Assembly (NCBI GenBank): GCA_026770585.1
Contig: MU647274.1
Coordinates: forward strand, 34,512-59,170
Reading direction: 5' to 3'
From: Baffinella frigidus
Lineage: Eukaryota > Cryptophyceae > Cryptomonadales > Baffinellaceae
DNA length: 24,659 nucleotides
In this document: positions 22,301 through 23,289 of the stretch, one piece after another
How positions within the stretch are numbered: position 1 is the first letter of the stretch
Layout of the letters: each line of letters starts with the position of its first letter
Notes under the pieces: model-generated
The model's input: the letters and a program-made list of their open reading frames with translations, nothing else
What the model was told of the DNA's origin: nothing
Databases searched by the model: none
Position numbers and translations under genes: made by a program

Positions 22301-22990
22301 TCGGAGGGCTGCCCTCCCGCGCCATCAACGCCAGACCCCTGCGGTCACTGAGCTTCCCACTTCCAGATCTTGCCTGTACCACTTGACCTACCATCAGATC
22401 CTCCGAACCCCCCCCCGATGCGTTCAGCAGCGAGCTCGATGCAGCAGCGCCCTTGCTGCTCTCTGACAAGAACCAAGACAATCATCCTCCTTCGGGGGGT
22501 GCGGCATCCCCTCCATCTGCCGAGTCTGAGGACGTCTGCCATTTGCTGGCAGAAGCCCTCCGAGCTGCTACCCTGGACAATCCTGCTCCGGCCTTCTCAC
22601 GTTCTCACGGGGGAGAGCACGCACCGCCTTCGCTGCCTTGCCCTTCTCCAGCAGCCTGTTCGCCTCCGCCACAACCTCCTCGGGGAACTCCATAGTCCCG
22701 CACGACCGTTTCCCTCCTTTCTTCCCCCCGTTGTCAACACCCGGCTGCGCCCCGTGGCTCCCTTTCCCCCGTGCCTTACCCGCTTTCGCTGGTGCTGCGC
22801 CCACGAAAAGCTCCGCGAGCAACAGGAGTGGCAACAGACGGGCCACACTCCACCCTGTGCGGCGTCTACAGACGACCGACCCCCCCCGACCTCCGCTCCG
22901 ACCACTGCGGTCGTCACTGCACCCCTCACGTCTGCCCCACACCGGGATCCCGCCGGTGGGAATGCATTCCTGGAGATTGTCCGACCGCAT
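125..22990 (-). CDS. TPR-GT41 glycosyltransferase gene (O-GlcNAc transferase/SPINDLY type), 24 exons seen, 3' end outside window
   Basis: One split gene. Family knowledge: GT41 enzymes move a sugar from a nucleotide sugar (GlcNAc for OGT/SEC, fucose for SPY) to Ser/Thr of proteins, with N-terminal TPRs binding substrate. Exons 1-14 give a hydrophobic segment and about ten TPR helical pairs. Exons 15-24 give the family landmarks in the correct order: CDWRDYE, VAVLSADF, FEIFCF, LNGYTDGSR, RPAPVTVQYLGFP, DRIVTPPEHHAH and VNDHR. Reading phase agrees at nearly all junctions, mostly phase 0, and most exons begin with G after CAG. About 699 codons are visible. The FNQ-YK, LWLL-RFP and HTTG-type blocks that bind the nucleotide are missing and should lie beyond position 1. 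Oddities: the histidine usually found in the GxHP motif is Arg, introns make up about 91 percent of the span, and exon 16 to 17 is out of phase. I cannot tell OGT from SPY specificity. The exon coordinates below are predictions without transcript support. Confidence 0.88.
204..820. repeat. Tandem array: five exon-24 5' echoes separated by telomere-like spacers
   Basis: Copies of acceptor plus the first 30-37 bp of exon 24 occur at about 323-358, 448-484, 571-607, 690-719 and 780-809, spaced 90 to 125 bp. Each is preceded in transcription order by AG. Spacers are GGTTTAGGG/GGTTTATGG/GGTTGATGG variants. All copies stop near the base after CAGGGCGA. Confidence 0.85.
900..1200. other. GT41 intron 23, no feature recognised beyond short repeats
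   Basis: Contains two copies of acaaacaattattggtg(tt) at about 959-1018. No exon or element was recognised from 1019 to 1190. Confidence 0.5.
1199..1478. mobile_element. Inverted-repeat element with telomere-like insert (CCACGCCAGAG family)
   Basis: Starts CCACGCCAGAG and ends CTCTGGCGTGG. The internal right part (actttgaaaact-ctgcc-gg-gaattga) also occurs in the element at 4849-5037. The middle, 1222-1345, is CCCTAAACCCT/CCCTCAACC repeat. Confidence 0.6.
1680..1720 (-). CDS. GT41 gene exon 23: catalytic core (VNDH)
   Basis: 13 codons plus two bases between ACCAG acceptor and GTGAAC donor. VAFMPSTYMVNDH follows EK of exon 22 exactly as L-Y-LPH-Y-VND-x in the family. An array of TTTGACCAG-like units lies just before the acceptor (1728-1786). 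A copy of the exon end plus donor lies at 1528-1539. Confidence 0.93.
1728..1786. repeat. Tandem acceptor-like units before exon 23
   Basis: Four units of about 17 bp, TTTGACCAGTGG-like on the minus strand, identical in core to the exon 23 acceptor. Confidence 0.7.
1995..2040 (-). CDS. GT41 gene exon 22: catalytic core (IVTPPE)
   Basis: 1 base plus 15 codons after GACAG; the donor is GTCCAG. IVTPPEHHAHCFLEK is the D-x-xV-PPE-x-x-x-Y-EK segment of plant-type OGT/SPY proteins. Exon 21 and 22 share GACAGGATCGTCAC at the junction, so the exact cut is ambiguous within the repeat. Confidence 0.9.
2048..2187. repeat. GGGTTT-rich core of intron 21
   Basis: Runs of ggttttggg/ggtttgggg variants, like degraded telomere repeat. 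They are flanked by the 15-bp direct repeat gtgacgatcctgtct (2032-2046 and 2187-2201). Confidence 0.8.
2195..2289 (-). CDS. GT41 gene exon 21: catalytic core with RPAP and LGFP motifs
   Basis: 31 codons plus two bases, TTTAG acceptor. VGALRPAPVTVQYLGFPYTL then NVPGIDYVLTD matches ALRPAPIQ-x-x-WLGYPGT-DYIITD of OGT; the GT of YPGT is YT here. The donor lies inside a 15-bp repeat shared with exon 22; cutting before GATCGT (GA donor) keeps phase. Two upstream partial copies start at 2527 and 2610. Confidence 0.95.
2464..2610 (-). repeat. Two truncated exon-21 5' echoes in intron 20
   Basis: 2464-2527 repeats CAG plus the first 60 or so bases of exon 21 (VGALRPAPVTVQYLGFPYTL) and then hits TAA. 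2590-2610 repeats CAG plus about 20 bases (VGALRP). Copies shorten with distance from the exon and are separated by TTGATTGA tracts. Confidence 0.9.
2868..3065. repeat. CTGT/CTGA tetranucleotide tract
   Basis: About 200 bp of mixed ctgt, ctga and ctgg units in intron 20. It explains apparent Gln/Ser/Asp-rich open frames. Confidence 0.95.
3128..3302. repeat. GA tract followed by CT tract
   Basis: Purine run (gaga, 3128-3186) then pyrimidine run (ctct, 3209-3302), able to fold as one hairpin. It lies just after exon 20's donor. Confidence 0.9.
3310..3418 (-). CDS. GT41 gene exon 20: catalytic core with LNGYT motif
   Basis: 1 base plus 36 codons between GGCAG acceptor and GTGCCT donor. It reads FWVKGVAHLEVAQMVNNERP then NILLELNGYTDGSRIE. 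The D-I-L-V-x-x-NGYTKGAR block of OGT is unmistakable. An 850-bp minisatellite abuts the acceptor and carries many copies of the acceptor plus exon start. Confidence 0.95.
3419..4262. repeat. Minisatellite embedding exon-20 acceptor copies
   Basis: Irregular units of acacgcccc-ttca and cacattgcaggcccctcttt. Ten or so units contain acccagaacctg, which on the minus strand is CAGGTTCTGGGT, the acceptor and first bases of exon 20. It explains long His/Pro/Thr open frames on the plus strand. Confidence 0.9.
4345..4380 (-). repeat. Exon-19 3' echo
   Basis: AACATCGC-AACA, a six-base deletion, then CGAATG|GTGCAC: the end and donor of exon 19 repeated about 316 bp downstream in intron 19. Confidence 0.65.
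4661..4695 (-). CDS. GT41 gene exon 19 (35 bp): catalytic core
   Basis: 11 codons plus two bases between GGCAG acceptor and GTGCCC donor. VLVNIANSCDE plus TG; the TG plus G of exon 20 makes Trp. It matches the helix before F-D-L in OGT. Its first bases (GTTCTGG-TGAA) are nearly the same as those of exon 20. A 3' echo with a six-base deletion ends at 4345. Confidence 0.82.
4721..4975. repeat. Two short tandem arrays in intron 18
   Basis: 4721-4812: four units of acgg-gtggtcaaa. 4883-4975: five units of ttttcatttcgtacc(gag). Confidence 0.85.
4849..5037. mobile_element. Inverted-repeat element, CCACGCCAGA family
   Basis: Left end accacgccaga, right end tctggcgtggca; shares its right half with the copy at 1199-1478. 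Further inverted pieces (attcgggaagccg, ggagccatt, gaatagattta) continue to about 5320, suggesting a larger nested or composite palindrome. Confidence 0.55.
5399..5608. mobile_element. Inverted-repeat element, CCACTCGAGG family, copy 1
   Basis: 210 bp. The ends CCACTCGGCTGGAAGTGGGA and (reverse) CCACTCGAGGCTAGAAGTG then ATTTTAAA form TIRs of about 30 bp. It has an internal hairpin at 5469-5507 (ggtcacgtatc/gatacgtcacc). It ends six bases from the exon 18 donor. Confidence 0.85.
5615..5707 (-). CDS. GT41 gene exon 18: catalytic core
   Basis: 31 codons between GGCAG acceptor and GTCTCT donor, phase 0. QLVQSVFKLIDKTRFEIFCF then MSEGHDNSQ corresponds to HLMQS-FEVFCY-LS of OGT. The intron begins directly with the end of a 210-bp inverted-repeat element (5399-5608). 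Confidence 0.93.
5798..5866. repeat. Solo arm of the composite element found at 21981-22291
   Basis: caacttctcc-t-caaa-cgacc-t-tggaaacgaactc then agtcc-ctt-gga-tcctgg matches the right arm at 22222-22288. No partner arm was recognised here. Confidence 0.7.
5948..6020 (-). CDS. GT41 gene exon 17: first strand of catalytic core (SADF motif)
   Basis: 1 base plus 24 codons between GGCAG acceptor and GTCCCG donor. EPDFGARPDKISVAVLSADF then NSRP aligns with the RVGYVSSDFGNHP strand of OGT. The histidine of GNHP, proposed to be catalytic in OGT, is Arg here. A hairpin element of the CCACACGAGG family starts 25 bp before the acceptor. An acceptor echo lies at 6271-6283. Confidence 0.9.
6045..6226. 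mobile_element. Hairpin element, CCACACGAGG family, copy 1
   Basis: 182 bp with TIRs CCACACGAGGCTATCC-TGC. The centre is a palindrome gatcacgtttccg around gtacgga. It shares family members at 10778 and 12515. Confidence 0.92.
6227..6728. other. GT41 intron 16, middle part
   Basis: Contains the exon-17 acceptor echo (6271-6283) and a small inverted repeat acctaccctaacacatac / gtatgtgtggatggtaggt (6339-6401). Nothing recognisable from 6402 to 6660; telomere-like ggtttaggg at about 6670. Confidence 0.5.
6729..6884. repeat. GGGGCTG-rich minisatellite with internal duplication
   Basis: ggctggctggggctaggcggg followed by cagcagtgggcgcgcggc appears at 6729-6783 and again at 6829-6884, separated by gtggggct units. 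Confidence 0.8.
6890..7190. repeat. Direct duplication of about 115 bp carrying possible exon 16b
   Basis: gtagccatcac-cc-tgcgcgcgcgcc-gccaccgcacaca through gaagaaaa-cggcggcgc occurs at about 6888-7003 and 7074-7182 in intron 16. Confidence 0.8.
7086..7118 (-). CDS. Possible GT41 exon 16b (unresolved boundaries)
   Basis: After a GGCAG acceptor the minus strand reads VCAVAGARA, a short helix that would suit the region between exons 16 and 17. A second copy with its own AG lies at 6902-6932 (starting ATG). Exon 17 needs an exon ending in phase 2; cutting at GCA-CG would give that but there is no GT there. Inference only; it could equally be duplicated intron. Confidence 0.3.
7185..7293. mobile_element. 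TIR element, GTATCCCTTAAGTGGCCA family, copy 1
   Basis: Inverted relative to the copies at 9187 and 9628. Shares ccctaccgtagggccctagg and the ends gtatccctt / gtaccc-tcaagtggcca. Confidence 0.75.
7507..7566 (-). CDS. GT41 gene exon 16: linker
   Basis: 20 codons between TGCAG acceptor and GTACGT donor, phase 0. GQTGGLGPIFALAYPLTAEQ corresponds to the family's P-x-PF-AL-x-x-P-S region before the catalytic core. It does not join exon 17 in phase directly, so a further exon is expected between them. Confidence 0.82.
7704..7882. mobile_element. Long hairpin element (single copy)
   Basis: 179 bp with arms of about 60 bp: ctagagcgtttgcggtaa then ttgtcc-ttttggacgtgcgg then ttttccggttt-ccgg. Flanks gatggaccagtg and gtgggaccatc are also partly inverted. 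Lies in intron 15. Confidence 0.92.
8041..8181. mobile_element. TIR element, CCTAGCTCTG family, copy 1
   Basis: 141 bp. Ends CCTAGCTCTGCCTCAGTC and (reverse) CCTAGCTCTGTCTCAGTC differ at one base. Inside are agttgac...gtcaactt and accaaattggtgagacc inverted pairs. Fragments of the family lie at 8238-8287 and 11718-11770. Confidence 0.9.
8285..8575. repeat. GA-rich tract in intron 15
   Basis: gaga, gaca and gatagata units. They embed a copy of exon 15's last 18 bases plus donor (8429-8446). Confidence 0.9.
8576..8674 (-). CDS. GT41 gene exon 15: linker with CDW-DYE motif
   Basis: 33 codons between ACAG acceptor and GTCTCT donor, phase 0. HLLGRICDWRDYEGQF matches the conserved block at the TPR/catalytic boundary of OGT and SPINDLY proteins (CDW-DYE). 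Echoes of the exon start are at 8794-8817 and of the exon end at 8429-8446. Confidence 0.93.
8675..9076. other. GT41 intron 14
   Basis: Holds a copy of exon 15's start (8794-8817) after a C run at 8750-8762, and short duplications such as gaggttcaacg (8968-8990). Nothing else recognised. Confidence 0.5.
9077..9131 (-). CDS. GT41 gene exon 14: last TPR helix
   Basis: 1 base plus 18 codons between TGCAG acceptor and GTACGC donor. LDLSVKCFSKAVELRPDH is a canonical TPR helix B (A-ELRPDH). The AG left by exon 13 plus G makes Arg. A copy of the first two thirds lies at 9345-9568, split by a 170-bp hairpin element. Confidence 0.88.
9187..9293. mobile_element. TIR element, GTATCCCTTAAGTGGCCA family, copy 2
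   Basis: Ends gtatcccttacgtggcca and (reverse) gtatcccttaagtggcca; the core is ggtcctaggcaggtcctagg then gccctacggtagggc. Confidence 0.9.
9345..9568 (-). repeat. Exon-14 5' echo interrupted by a hairpin element
   Basis: 9556-9568 and 9345-9388 together repeat acceptor plus about 40 bases of exon 14, matching 9090-9135 but broken by the element at 9389-9555. The echo stops after AVE. Confidence 0.85.
9389..9555. mobile_element. TIR element inserted in the exon-14 echo
   Basis: About 167 bp with ends atgcaaaaagcttacgttaa and (reverse) aatgcgaaaagcttacgtta. The uninterrupted version of the site is exon 14 itself (9117-9145), which gives a filled/empty pair. Confidence 0.9.
9628..9736. mobile_element. 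TIR element, GTATCCCTTAAGTGGCCA family, copy 3
   Basis: gtatcccttaagtggcca at the left end, cactggg-cacttgagggat-gtac at the right; core nearly identical to copy 2. Confidence 0.9.
9791..9933. mobile_element. TIR element, GTCCTGAAAACCGGGTAGTTA family, copy 1
   Basis: 143 bp, ends gtcctgaaaaccgggtagtt and (reverse) gtcctgaaaactgggtagtt; inner gcctacggtaggccgtaggg pairs with cccctacggcctaccgtagg. Confidence 0.92.
10047..10085 (-). repeat. Exon-13 3' echo
   Basis: Repeats AACGGGATGGGCGCCGCTGT then CGAGATGAC and CCAG|GT with a small deletion, 230 bp after the true donor. Confidence 0.85.
10112..10256. repeat. CT-rich tract in intron 13
   Basis: About 145 bp of ctct with cgct interruptions, between exon 13's donor and its 3' echo. 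Confidence 0.95.
10277..10382 (-). CDS. GT41 gene exon 13: TPR-like
   Basis: 2 bases, 34 codons, 2 bases, between TGCAG acceptor and GTGGCC donor. It reads AAKHFERQTKVSTSTANLAD then AYNGMGAAVEMTHS, with an LADAYNGMG helix of TPR type. The repeat spacing is looser than in exons 2-11. Partial copies are at 10906-10929 and 10601-10636 (5' part) and 10047-10085 (3' part). Confidence 0.8.
10601..10950 (-). repeat. Two exon-13 5' echoes and element fragments
   Basis: 10601-10636 and 10906-10929 repeat the start of exon 13 (AAGCACTTCGAGCGGCAGAC) with its GCAG. The first has extra bases that break the frame. Between them lie a truncated GTCCTG element (10670-10777) and a truncated CCACACGAGG element (10778-10902). 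Confidence 0.85.
10778..10902. mobile_element. Truncated hairpin element, CCACACGAGG family, copy 2
   Basis: Starts ccacacgaggctatccatgc and continues through the gatcacgtttccg palindrome in the opposite orientation to copy 1. The far TIR is missing. Confidence 0.88.
11120..11624. other. Assembly gap (505 Ns)
   Basis: Flanked by ggggggtggggggcg and ggggga-gggggaggg, so a G-rich low-complexity tract probably broke the assembly. It lies in intron 12; an additional small exon could be hidden here. Confidence 1.
11654..11712 (-). repeat. Exon-12 3' echo
   Basis: Repeats CACCAGCACCTCCTCGCACT through GACCGCTTGTA of exon 12, 127 bp after the original. Identity ends right after GCTTGTA, which supports a donor at or near that point. 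Confidence 0.9.
11781..11901 (-). CDS. GT41 gene exon 12: TPR
   Basis: 40 codons plus one base, GGCAG acceptor in phase 0. It begins LMTSFGVETSEDFFSIG and ends LLALRAYQTALRID, a TPR helix pair. The donor is uncertain: cutting at GAC-C|GCTTGT (a GC donor) restores phase with exon 13, while the nearby GTACAT does not. Echoes are a 5' copy ending at 12393 and a 3' copy at 11654-11712. Confidence 0.75.
11996..12116. mobile_element. TIR element, AAACACTTATAATTTATAAACTGG family, truncated copy
   Basis: Left arm tctcatacgcaaacacttat then aatttataaactgg; the right arm ends at cagtttataagcag. The middle is in inverted orientation to the next copy. Confidence 0.85.
12196..12345. mobile_element. TIR element, AAACACTTATAATTTATAAACTGG family, complete copy
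   Basis: 150 bp, ggatctcat-g-caaacactta then taatttataaactgga at both ends. It sits exactly at the broken end of the exon-12 5' echo. Confidence 0.93.
12346..12393 (-). repeat. Exon-12 5' echo
   Basis: CATCAG acceptor then LMPSFGVETSQDFFSIGS, the first 18 or so codons of exon 12 with two changes. Confidence 0.9.
12515..12695. mobile_element. Hairpin element, CCACACGAGG family, copy 3
   Basis: 181 bp, close to copy 1 along its whole length. Flanked by direct repeats acacccgtgca (12484-12494 and 12697-12707). Confidence 0.93.
12962..13040. repeat. GA/GT-rich tract
   Basis: gagagagtgagagagcgaga-type run in intron 11. Confidence 0.9.
13090..13255. repeat. Interstitial TTTAGGG-type array in intron 11
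   Basis: More than twenty heptamers, mostly tttaggg with ttcaggg, ttatgg and ttaaggg variants, starting about 30 bp after exon 11's donor. Confidence 0.93.
13285..13332 (-). CDS. GT41 gene exon 11: TPR
   Basis: 16 codons between TGCAG acceptor and GTGCAC donor, phase 0. VAQQLAARGSVMEGVE follows exon 10's QAANE to form a TPR with the G turn in place. A 12-bp minisatellite abuts the acceptor. A full-length inverted copy with a one-base deletion lies at 14919-14965 on the other strand. Confidence 0.82.
13336..13487. repeat. 12-bp minisatellite at the exon 11 acceptor
   Basis: Twelve or so units of aaattgatggtc / aaagtgatggtc. The minus strand gives repeated TTTGACCATCA before TTTGCAG. Confidence 0.95.
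13556..13700. repeat. Exon-9 3' echo between direct repeats, displaced to intron 10
   Basis: 13603-13637 (minus) reads GTLATALAFQ then GTGTTGCGCC, matching the exon 9 end and donor region. It is flanked by cgacaaccctcgcgcgtcag then cccctcc at 13564-13590 and 13673-13699. Confidence 0.8.
13891..14064. mobile_element. Hairpin element TAGAGCGCTG family (single copy)
   Basis: 174 bp. Arms tagagcgctgtgcagagaag then ttggccaccgg are perfect for about 31 bp. Inner gaaattggagccatttgt-like arms also pair. Confidence 0.95.
14065..14352. mobile_element. Composite inverted-repeat element next to exon 10 donor
   Basis: 288 bp with arms ccaccagaag-gaccaaatc then gacgatcgcaaa and ttcccctgc at both ends, plus an inner hairpin (gcctgtggtaaaacc / ggttttaccacaggc). 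The loop carries a copy of exon 10's end and donor (14203-14226). Confidence 0.9.
14361..14435 (-). CDS. GT41 gene exon 10: TPR
   Basis: 25 codons between CACAG acceptor and GTGTCA donor, phase 0. DRIGEAAQVLSGSASLFEAR then QAANE: the R-x-G-E-A turn and second helix follow exon 9's LALQ in register. The intron after it starts within a few bases of a 288-bp inverted-repeat element. Acceptor echoes are at 14527-14539 and 15196-15224; the donor echo is at 14212-14226. Confidence 0.82.
14446..14880. repeat. Direct duplication in intron 9
   Basis: gggttcagcctccccgcgtc through gacacctggggacacgcca and gaggacgcgtgcc occurs at 14446-14530 and 14760-14880. The second copy has an extra ccccagtcccgcata twice. 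Confidence 0.88.
14903..14990 (+). repeat. Inverted full copy of exon 11 with both splice sites
   Basis: gaccatcaatttgcag then gtggcgcagcagctcgcgg then gtcgag|gtgcacaac on the plus strand, antisense to the GT41 transcript. One base is missing relative to exon 11. Confidence 0.93.
15196..15420. repeat. Exon-10 5' echo and 28-bp tandem repeat
   Basis: 15196-15224 (minus) repeats GCAG plus GACCGGATCGGCGAGGCGGC of exon 10. At 15350-15408 tggctttcggacgaaaaagg then ctcctccg is repeated in tandem. Confidence 0.85.
15475..15626. mobile_element. Long hairpin element, CTTATCTCAGAAAACGAG family, copy 1
   Basis: About 152 bp, almost a full palindrome: tctcagaaaacgagttctaa through aattcc-ctacaaatt-gtcaactta on each arm. 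Confidence 0.95.
15775..15839 (-). CDS. GT41 gene exon 9: TPR
   Basis: 2 bases plus 21 codons between GGCAG acceptor and GTGCTG donor. MALGTFHPAAARTLATALAL then Q. The phase-1 G of exon 8 plus GG makes Gly, giving AIRAG-MALG. It ends in helix A of a TPR that exon 10 completes. A copy of its 3' half plus donor lies out of order between exons 10 and 11 (13603-13637). Confidence 0.8.
16017..16158. mobile_element. Hairpin element, CTTATCCGGGG family (single copy)
   Basis: 142 bp, arms cttatccggggaaaccta then tttctttagttt-atggcaag and gaaaattactaca. Lies in intron 8. Confidence 0.95.
16159..16500. other. GT41 intron 8, unassigned part
   Basis: GC-rich, no repeat or exon recognised. Open frames on both strands lack family features. 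Confidence 0.4.
16553..16719. mobile_element. Long hairpin element, CGGAAACAGTATAAAAAT (single copy)
   Basis: 167 bp; arms of about 78 bp are nearly perfect (cggaaacagtataaaaatac then tgtttttggccacgcgtaaa). Flanked by gcagaatccttc at 16525-16536 and 16732-16743. Confidence 0.96.
16811..16985. repeat. 110-bp direct repeat in intron 8
   Basis: cagaccagcgcggatggacg then gagatcagaggcccacacat and ataccgggacgctgggggg occurs at 16807-16868 and 16919-16980. The ccagcgcggat part matches the 3' end of exon 8 plus donor. Confidence 0.88.
17102..17158 (-). CDS. GT41 gene exon 8: TPR (intact member of a tandem triplet)
   Basis: 2 + 18 codons + 1 base between ACAG acceptor and GTATGC donor. AALLDLGAAVDAEEAIRA is a TPR helix pair and the phases fit exons 7 and 9. 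The two tandem copies upstream carry TAG where this one has GAG, so this copy is chosen as the coding one. Confidence 0.85.
17159..17610 (-). repeat. Two tandem copies of exon 8 with stop codons (210-bp period)
   Basis: Copies with acceptor at 17368 and 17578 repeat exon 8 and its surroundings. Both read LLDLGAALDA then TAG then EAIRA. The intervening 210-bp unit includes gcgcgcgcggg and a telomere-like stretch. Confidence 0.93.
17816..17957. mobile_element. TIR element, AAACACTTATAATTTATAAACTGG family, copy 3
   Basis: 142 bp, arms ttcatatggaaacacttata then atttataaactgg. It lies just after exon 7's donor side in intron 7. Confidence 0.95.
17986..18061 (-). CDS. GT41 gene exon 7: TPR
   Basis: 25 codons plus one base. 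The acceptor is TCAG and the donor GTAACC, with phase 0 in and phase 1 out. GDTEEALEMFRLALEKPTVE then AYINL is a clear TPR continuing exon 6 (KEQ|GDTEEA). The leftover G plus CG from exon 8 makes Ala. A broken copy lies upstream at 18378-18395 (first part) and 18238-18260 (middle part). Confidence 0.92.
18235..18400 (-). repeat. Exon-7 echo split by a 24-bp tandem repeat
   Basis: 18378-18395 repeats the start (GDTEEALEM) and 18238-18260 the middle (RLALEK). Between them gggccctaattgaatttact-ta is repeated at 18280-18330. Confidence 0.85.
18445..18663. mobile_element. Inverted-repeat element, CCACTCGAGG family, copy 2
   Basis: 219 bp, in the opposite orientation to copy 1 at 5399. TIRs ccactcgagactggaag and (reverse) ccactcgaggctagaa; the inner palindrome is ggtcacgtatctcg / cgagatacgtgacc. 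Confidence 0.93.
18745..19069 (-). repeat. Two exon-6 3' echoes
   Basis: 19036-19069 (LYNNLGIVLKEQ) and 18745-18768 (LGIVLKEQ), each ending CAG|GTC like the true donor. The first is exactly 123 bp after exon 6's donor. They are separated by ggggggg runs. Confidence 0.92.
19159..19233 (-). CDS. GT41 gene exon 6: TPR
   Basis: 25 codons between GGCAG acceptor and GTCCCC donor, phase 0. GLRAETDAASRNMLYNNLGI then VLKEQ ends one TPR and starts the next. Two downstream copies of its 3' end plus donor lie at 19036-19069 and 18745-18768. Confidence 0.9.
19302..19341. repeat. GA dinucleotide run
   Basis: About 40 bp of uninterrupted ga in intron 5. Confidence 0.97.
19424..19709. mobile_element. TIR element, CCTAGCTCTG family, copy 2, with nested insertion
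   Basis: Ends cctagctttgcctgagtcg and (reverse) tctagctccgcctcagtcg. The CTTATCTCAG hairpin (19525-19683) sits inside. Confidence 0.85.
19525..19683. mobile_element. Long hairpin element, CTTATCTCAGAAAACGAG family, copy 2 (nested)
   Basis: 159 bp, gatcttatctcagaaaacga to its reverse complement; near-identical to the copy at 15475. Confidence 0.96.
19711..19739 (-). repeat. Exon-5 3' echo
   Basis: CGTGCCTCTGCCACCGCAAC then CTTCGAGGAG repeats the end of exon 5 (RASAIAAFEE); it is followed by ATC, so no donor is kept. Confidence 0.85.
19743..19880. mobile_element. TIR element, CCTAGCTCTG family, copy 3 (diverged)
   Basis: ctagcgctgcctcgctcgg at the left, ccgagacggtgcgcg at the right; the interior (caagttgacatgctgggtgt then gcaccaaattggtgcgccc) matches copy 1. 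Confidence 0.75.
19988..20100. repeat. 20-bp minisatellite, plus orientation (intron 5)
   Basis: Five to six units of cctatcctgacaactgccgc. Confidence 0.95.
20113..20187 (-). CDS. GT41 gene exon 5: TPR
   Basis: 25 codons between GCAG acceptor and GTGAGA donor, phase 0. VPLNNLGLAYMRMGDRASAI followed by AAFEE gives NLG-AY-MG--A--AFE, a classical TPR. Echoes are an acceptor plus first bases at 20312-20322 and an exon end at 19711-19739. Confidence 0.92.
20212..20400. repeat. ACTGGTCAAAC-rich array with exon-5 acceptor echo
   Basis: Units of actggtcaaaccctcaacct then aaaccctcaatgc and gttcggcggttacctactgg. 20312-20322 repeats GCAG plus the first bases of exon 5. Confidence 0.85.
20620..20862. 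other. Short palindromes in intron 4
   Basis: atagccaaatctggctat (about 20622-20639) and cagagaccccagatccgggg then tctctg (20835-20860). No larger element recognised. Confidence 0.6.
20937..21023 (-). CDS. GT41 gene exon 4: TPR
   Basis: 29 codons between GCAG acceptor and GTTGCC donor, phase 0. It begins LGNVLARGGEDARAAEMFQL and ends in a RLRPDSP turn, a complete 34-residue TPR core when joined to exon 3. A short copy of its first ten bases ends at 21121, without a usable AG. Confidence 0.88.
21211..21358. mobile_element. TIR element, ATGTGGAAGCAGATTCAA family
   Basis: 148 bp with ends atgtggaagcagattcaa and (reverse) atgcggaaacagattcaa. The core aggtcgaggctaagat also occurs at 18193-18205 in intron 6. 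Confidence 0.82.
21376..21441 (-). CDS. GT41 gene exon 3: TPR helix B
   Basis: 22 codons between CCAG acceptor and GTGCGC donor, phase 0. AAKVSLSEALRLDPNLAIA is a textbook TPR helix B with the A-L-LDP signature. It continues exon 2 without a gap in the repeat register. No echo of this exon was found. Confidence 0.9.
21446..21595. repeat. 20-bp minisatellite, minus orientation (intron 2)
   Basis: Seven or so units of ggcaggatagggcggcagtt, the reverse complement of the array at 19988-20100. Confidence 0.95.
21599..21694 (-). CDS. GT41 gene exon 2: TPR
   Basis: 32 codons between CAG acceptor and GTGCCT donor, phase 0 at both ends. It reads VACARDGSKAFPGGADIWEV followed by RGQAEEAAGDLQ: the end of the first TPR and helix A of the next, with W and the G-D turn in TPR positions. 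A truncated copy of its first 28 bp lies upstream at 21801-21828. Confidence 0.82.
21697..21776. repeat. 40-bp tandem duplication next to exon 2 acceptor
   Basis: tgccataaaagtgaaagtgg then ttc-gtgttctttcaaaat is repeated twice head to tail. Confidence 0.96.
21801..21828 (-). repeat. Exon-2 5' echo
   Basis: CAG plus GTGGCATGTGCGCGGGACGG then GAGC (VACARDGS) followed by a C run. Confidence 0.9.
21842..21965. mobile_element. TIR element, CCTAGCTCTG family, copy 4 (diverged)
   Basis: The interior atcaagttgacgcgctgggt then ccgtcaactttggagcg and the right end agagagctagg match copies 1 and 3. The left end is eroded. Confidence 0.7.
21981..22291. mobile_element. Composite inverted-repeat element carrying a nested element
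   Basis: Arms of about 70 bp: ccaccaggaatccggagtgg then actcaccgaggtcgtttcc and tttgcaccagg at the left pair with the right arm ending gtccacttgggagtcctggt. The GATCTCATCC element sits at the apex. Confidence 0.85.
22051..22218. mobile_element. TIR element, GAGTATTCATAATGAATACGATTT family, copy 1 (nested)
   Basis: 168 bp; gatctcatcc-ggacgagtat then tcataatgaatacgattt is mirrored at the right end. Lies in GT41 intron 1. Confidence 0.93.
22292..22560. other. GT41 intron 1, 5' part
   Basis: Open in one minus frame over 22212-22481 but without family features; exon 1 joins exon 2 in phase without it. Could hold an alternative exon. Confidence 0.4.
22625..22990 (-). CDS. GT41 gene exon 1: N-terminus with hydrophobic segment and start of first TPR
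   Basis: 122 codons if the first in-frame Met of the open frame (22990) is used. Residues 42-51 are basic, and about 50-66 (ARLLPLLLLAELFVGAA) are strongly hydrophobic. A Lys/Gly-rich linker follows, then MEFPEEVVAEANRLLEKGKA, which opens a TPR. The segment could be a signal anchor, or a signal peptide if an upstream exon supplies a closer Met; an internal Met at 22700 would remove it. The donor is GTGCGT after GCG in phase 0. The coding part from 22700 to 22625 is the most certain, because it joins exon 2 to make a normal TPR. Confidence 0.7.
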
Positions 22991-23289
22991 CCCCCCCTCG
23001 TTTCTCCCCCTCCACTTCCCAAGCTGCTGGGACGTAGAGGCACAGATCTACGCGACCACGTCCGCCCCCAAACTCTGCCCTGGTGGTCGCGTAGATCTGT
23101 GCCAAAGGAGAGCTGATCTGGATGATCTCTGGATCTTCAATCGCAGAGGTCGGGTTGACTTTGGTCGCCAAAAGTTGATGTGTCAACTTTAGTCTGTCAA
23201 CTTAGTGTGGATTTAGCGCCTCTGCCTCAGAGCCTTCTCAACGGAGGGGTAGGGTTTGGCGCCCTCCTCGTTAGGACCCGGCCGACAGG
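22991..23289. promoter_or_regulatory. Divergent intergenic region between GT41 and ubiquitin genes
   Basis: About 300 bp separate the two divergent starts, so it should hold both promoters. A 21-bp perfect inverted repeat (ggcacagatctacgcgacca plus c) occupies 23039-23059 and 23083-23103. At 23177-23206 short TTGAC/GTCAA units recur. No TATA box is evident. The 5' limits of both transcripts are unknown. Confidence 0.5.

Noticed and set aside
22370-23192. Pro/Ser-rich plus-strand open frames opposite exon 1
   Set aside because: They are antisense to the GT41 first exon and have no recognisable domain.
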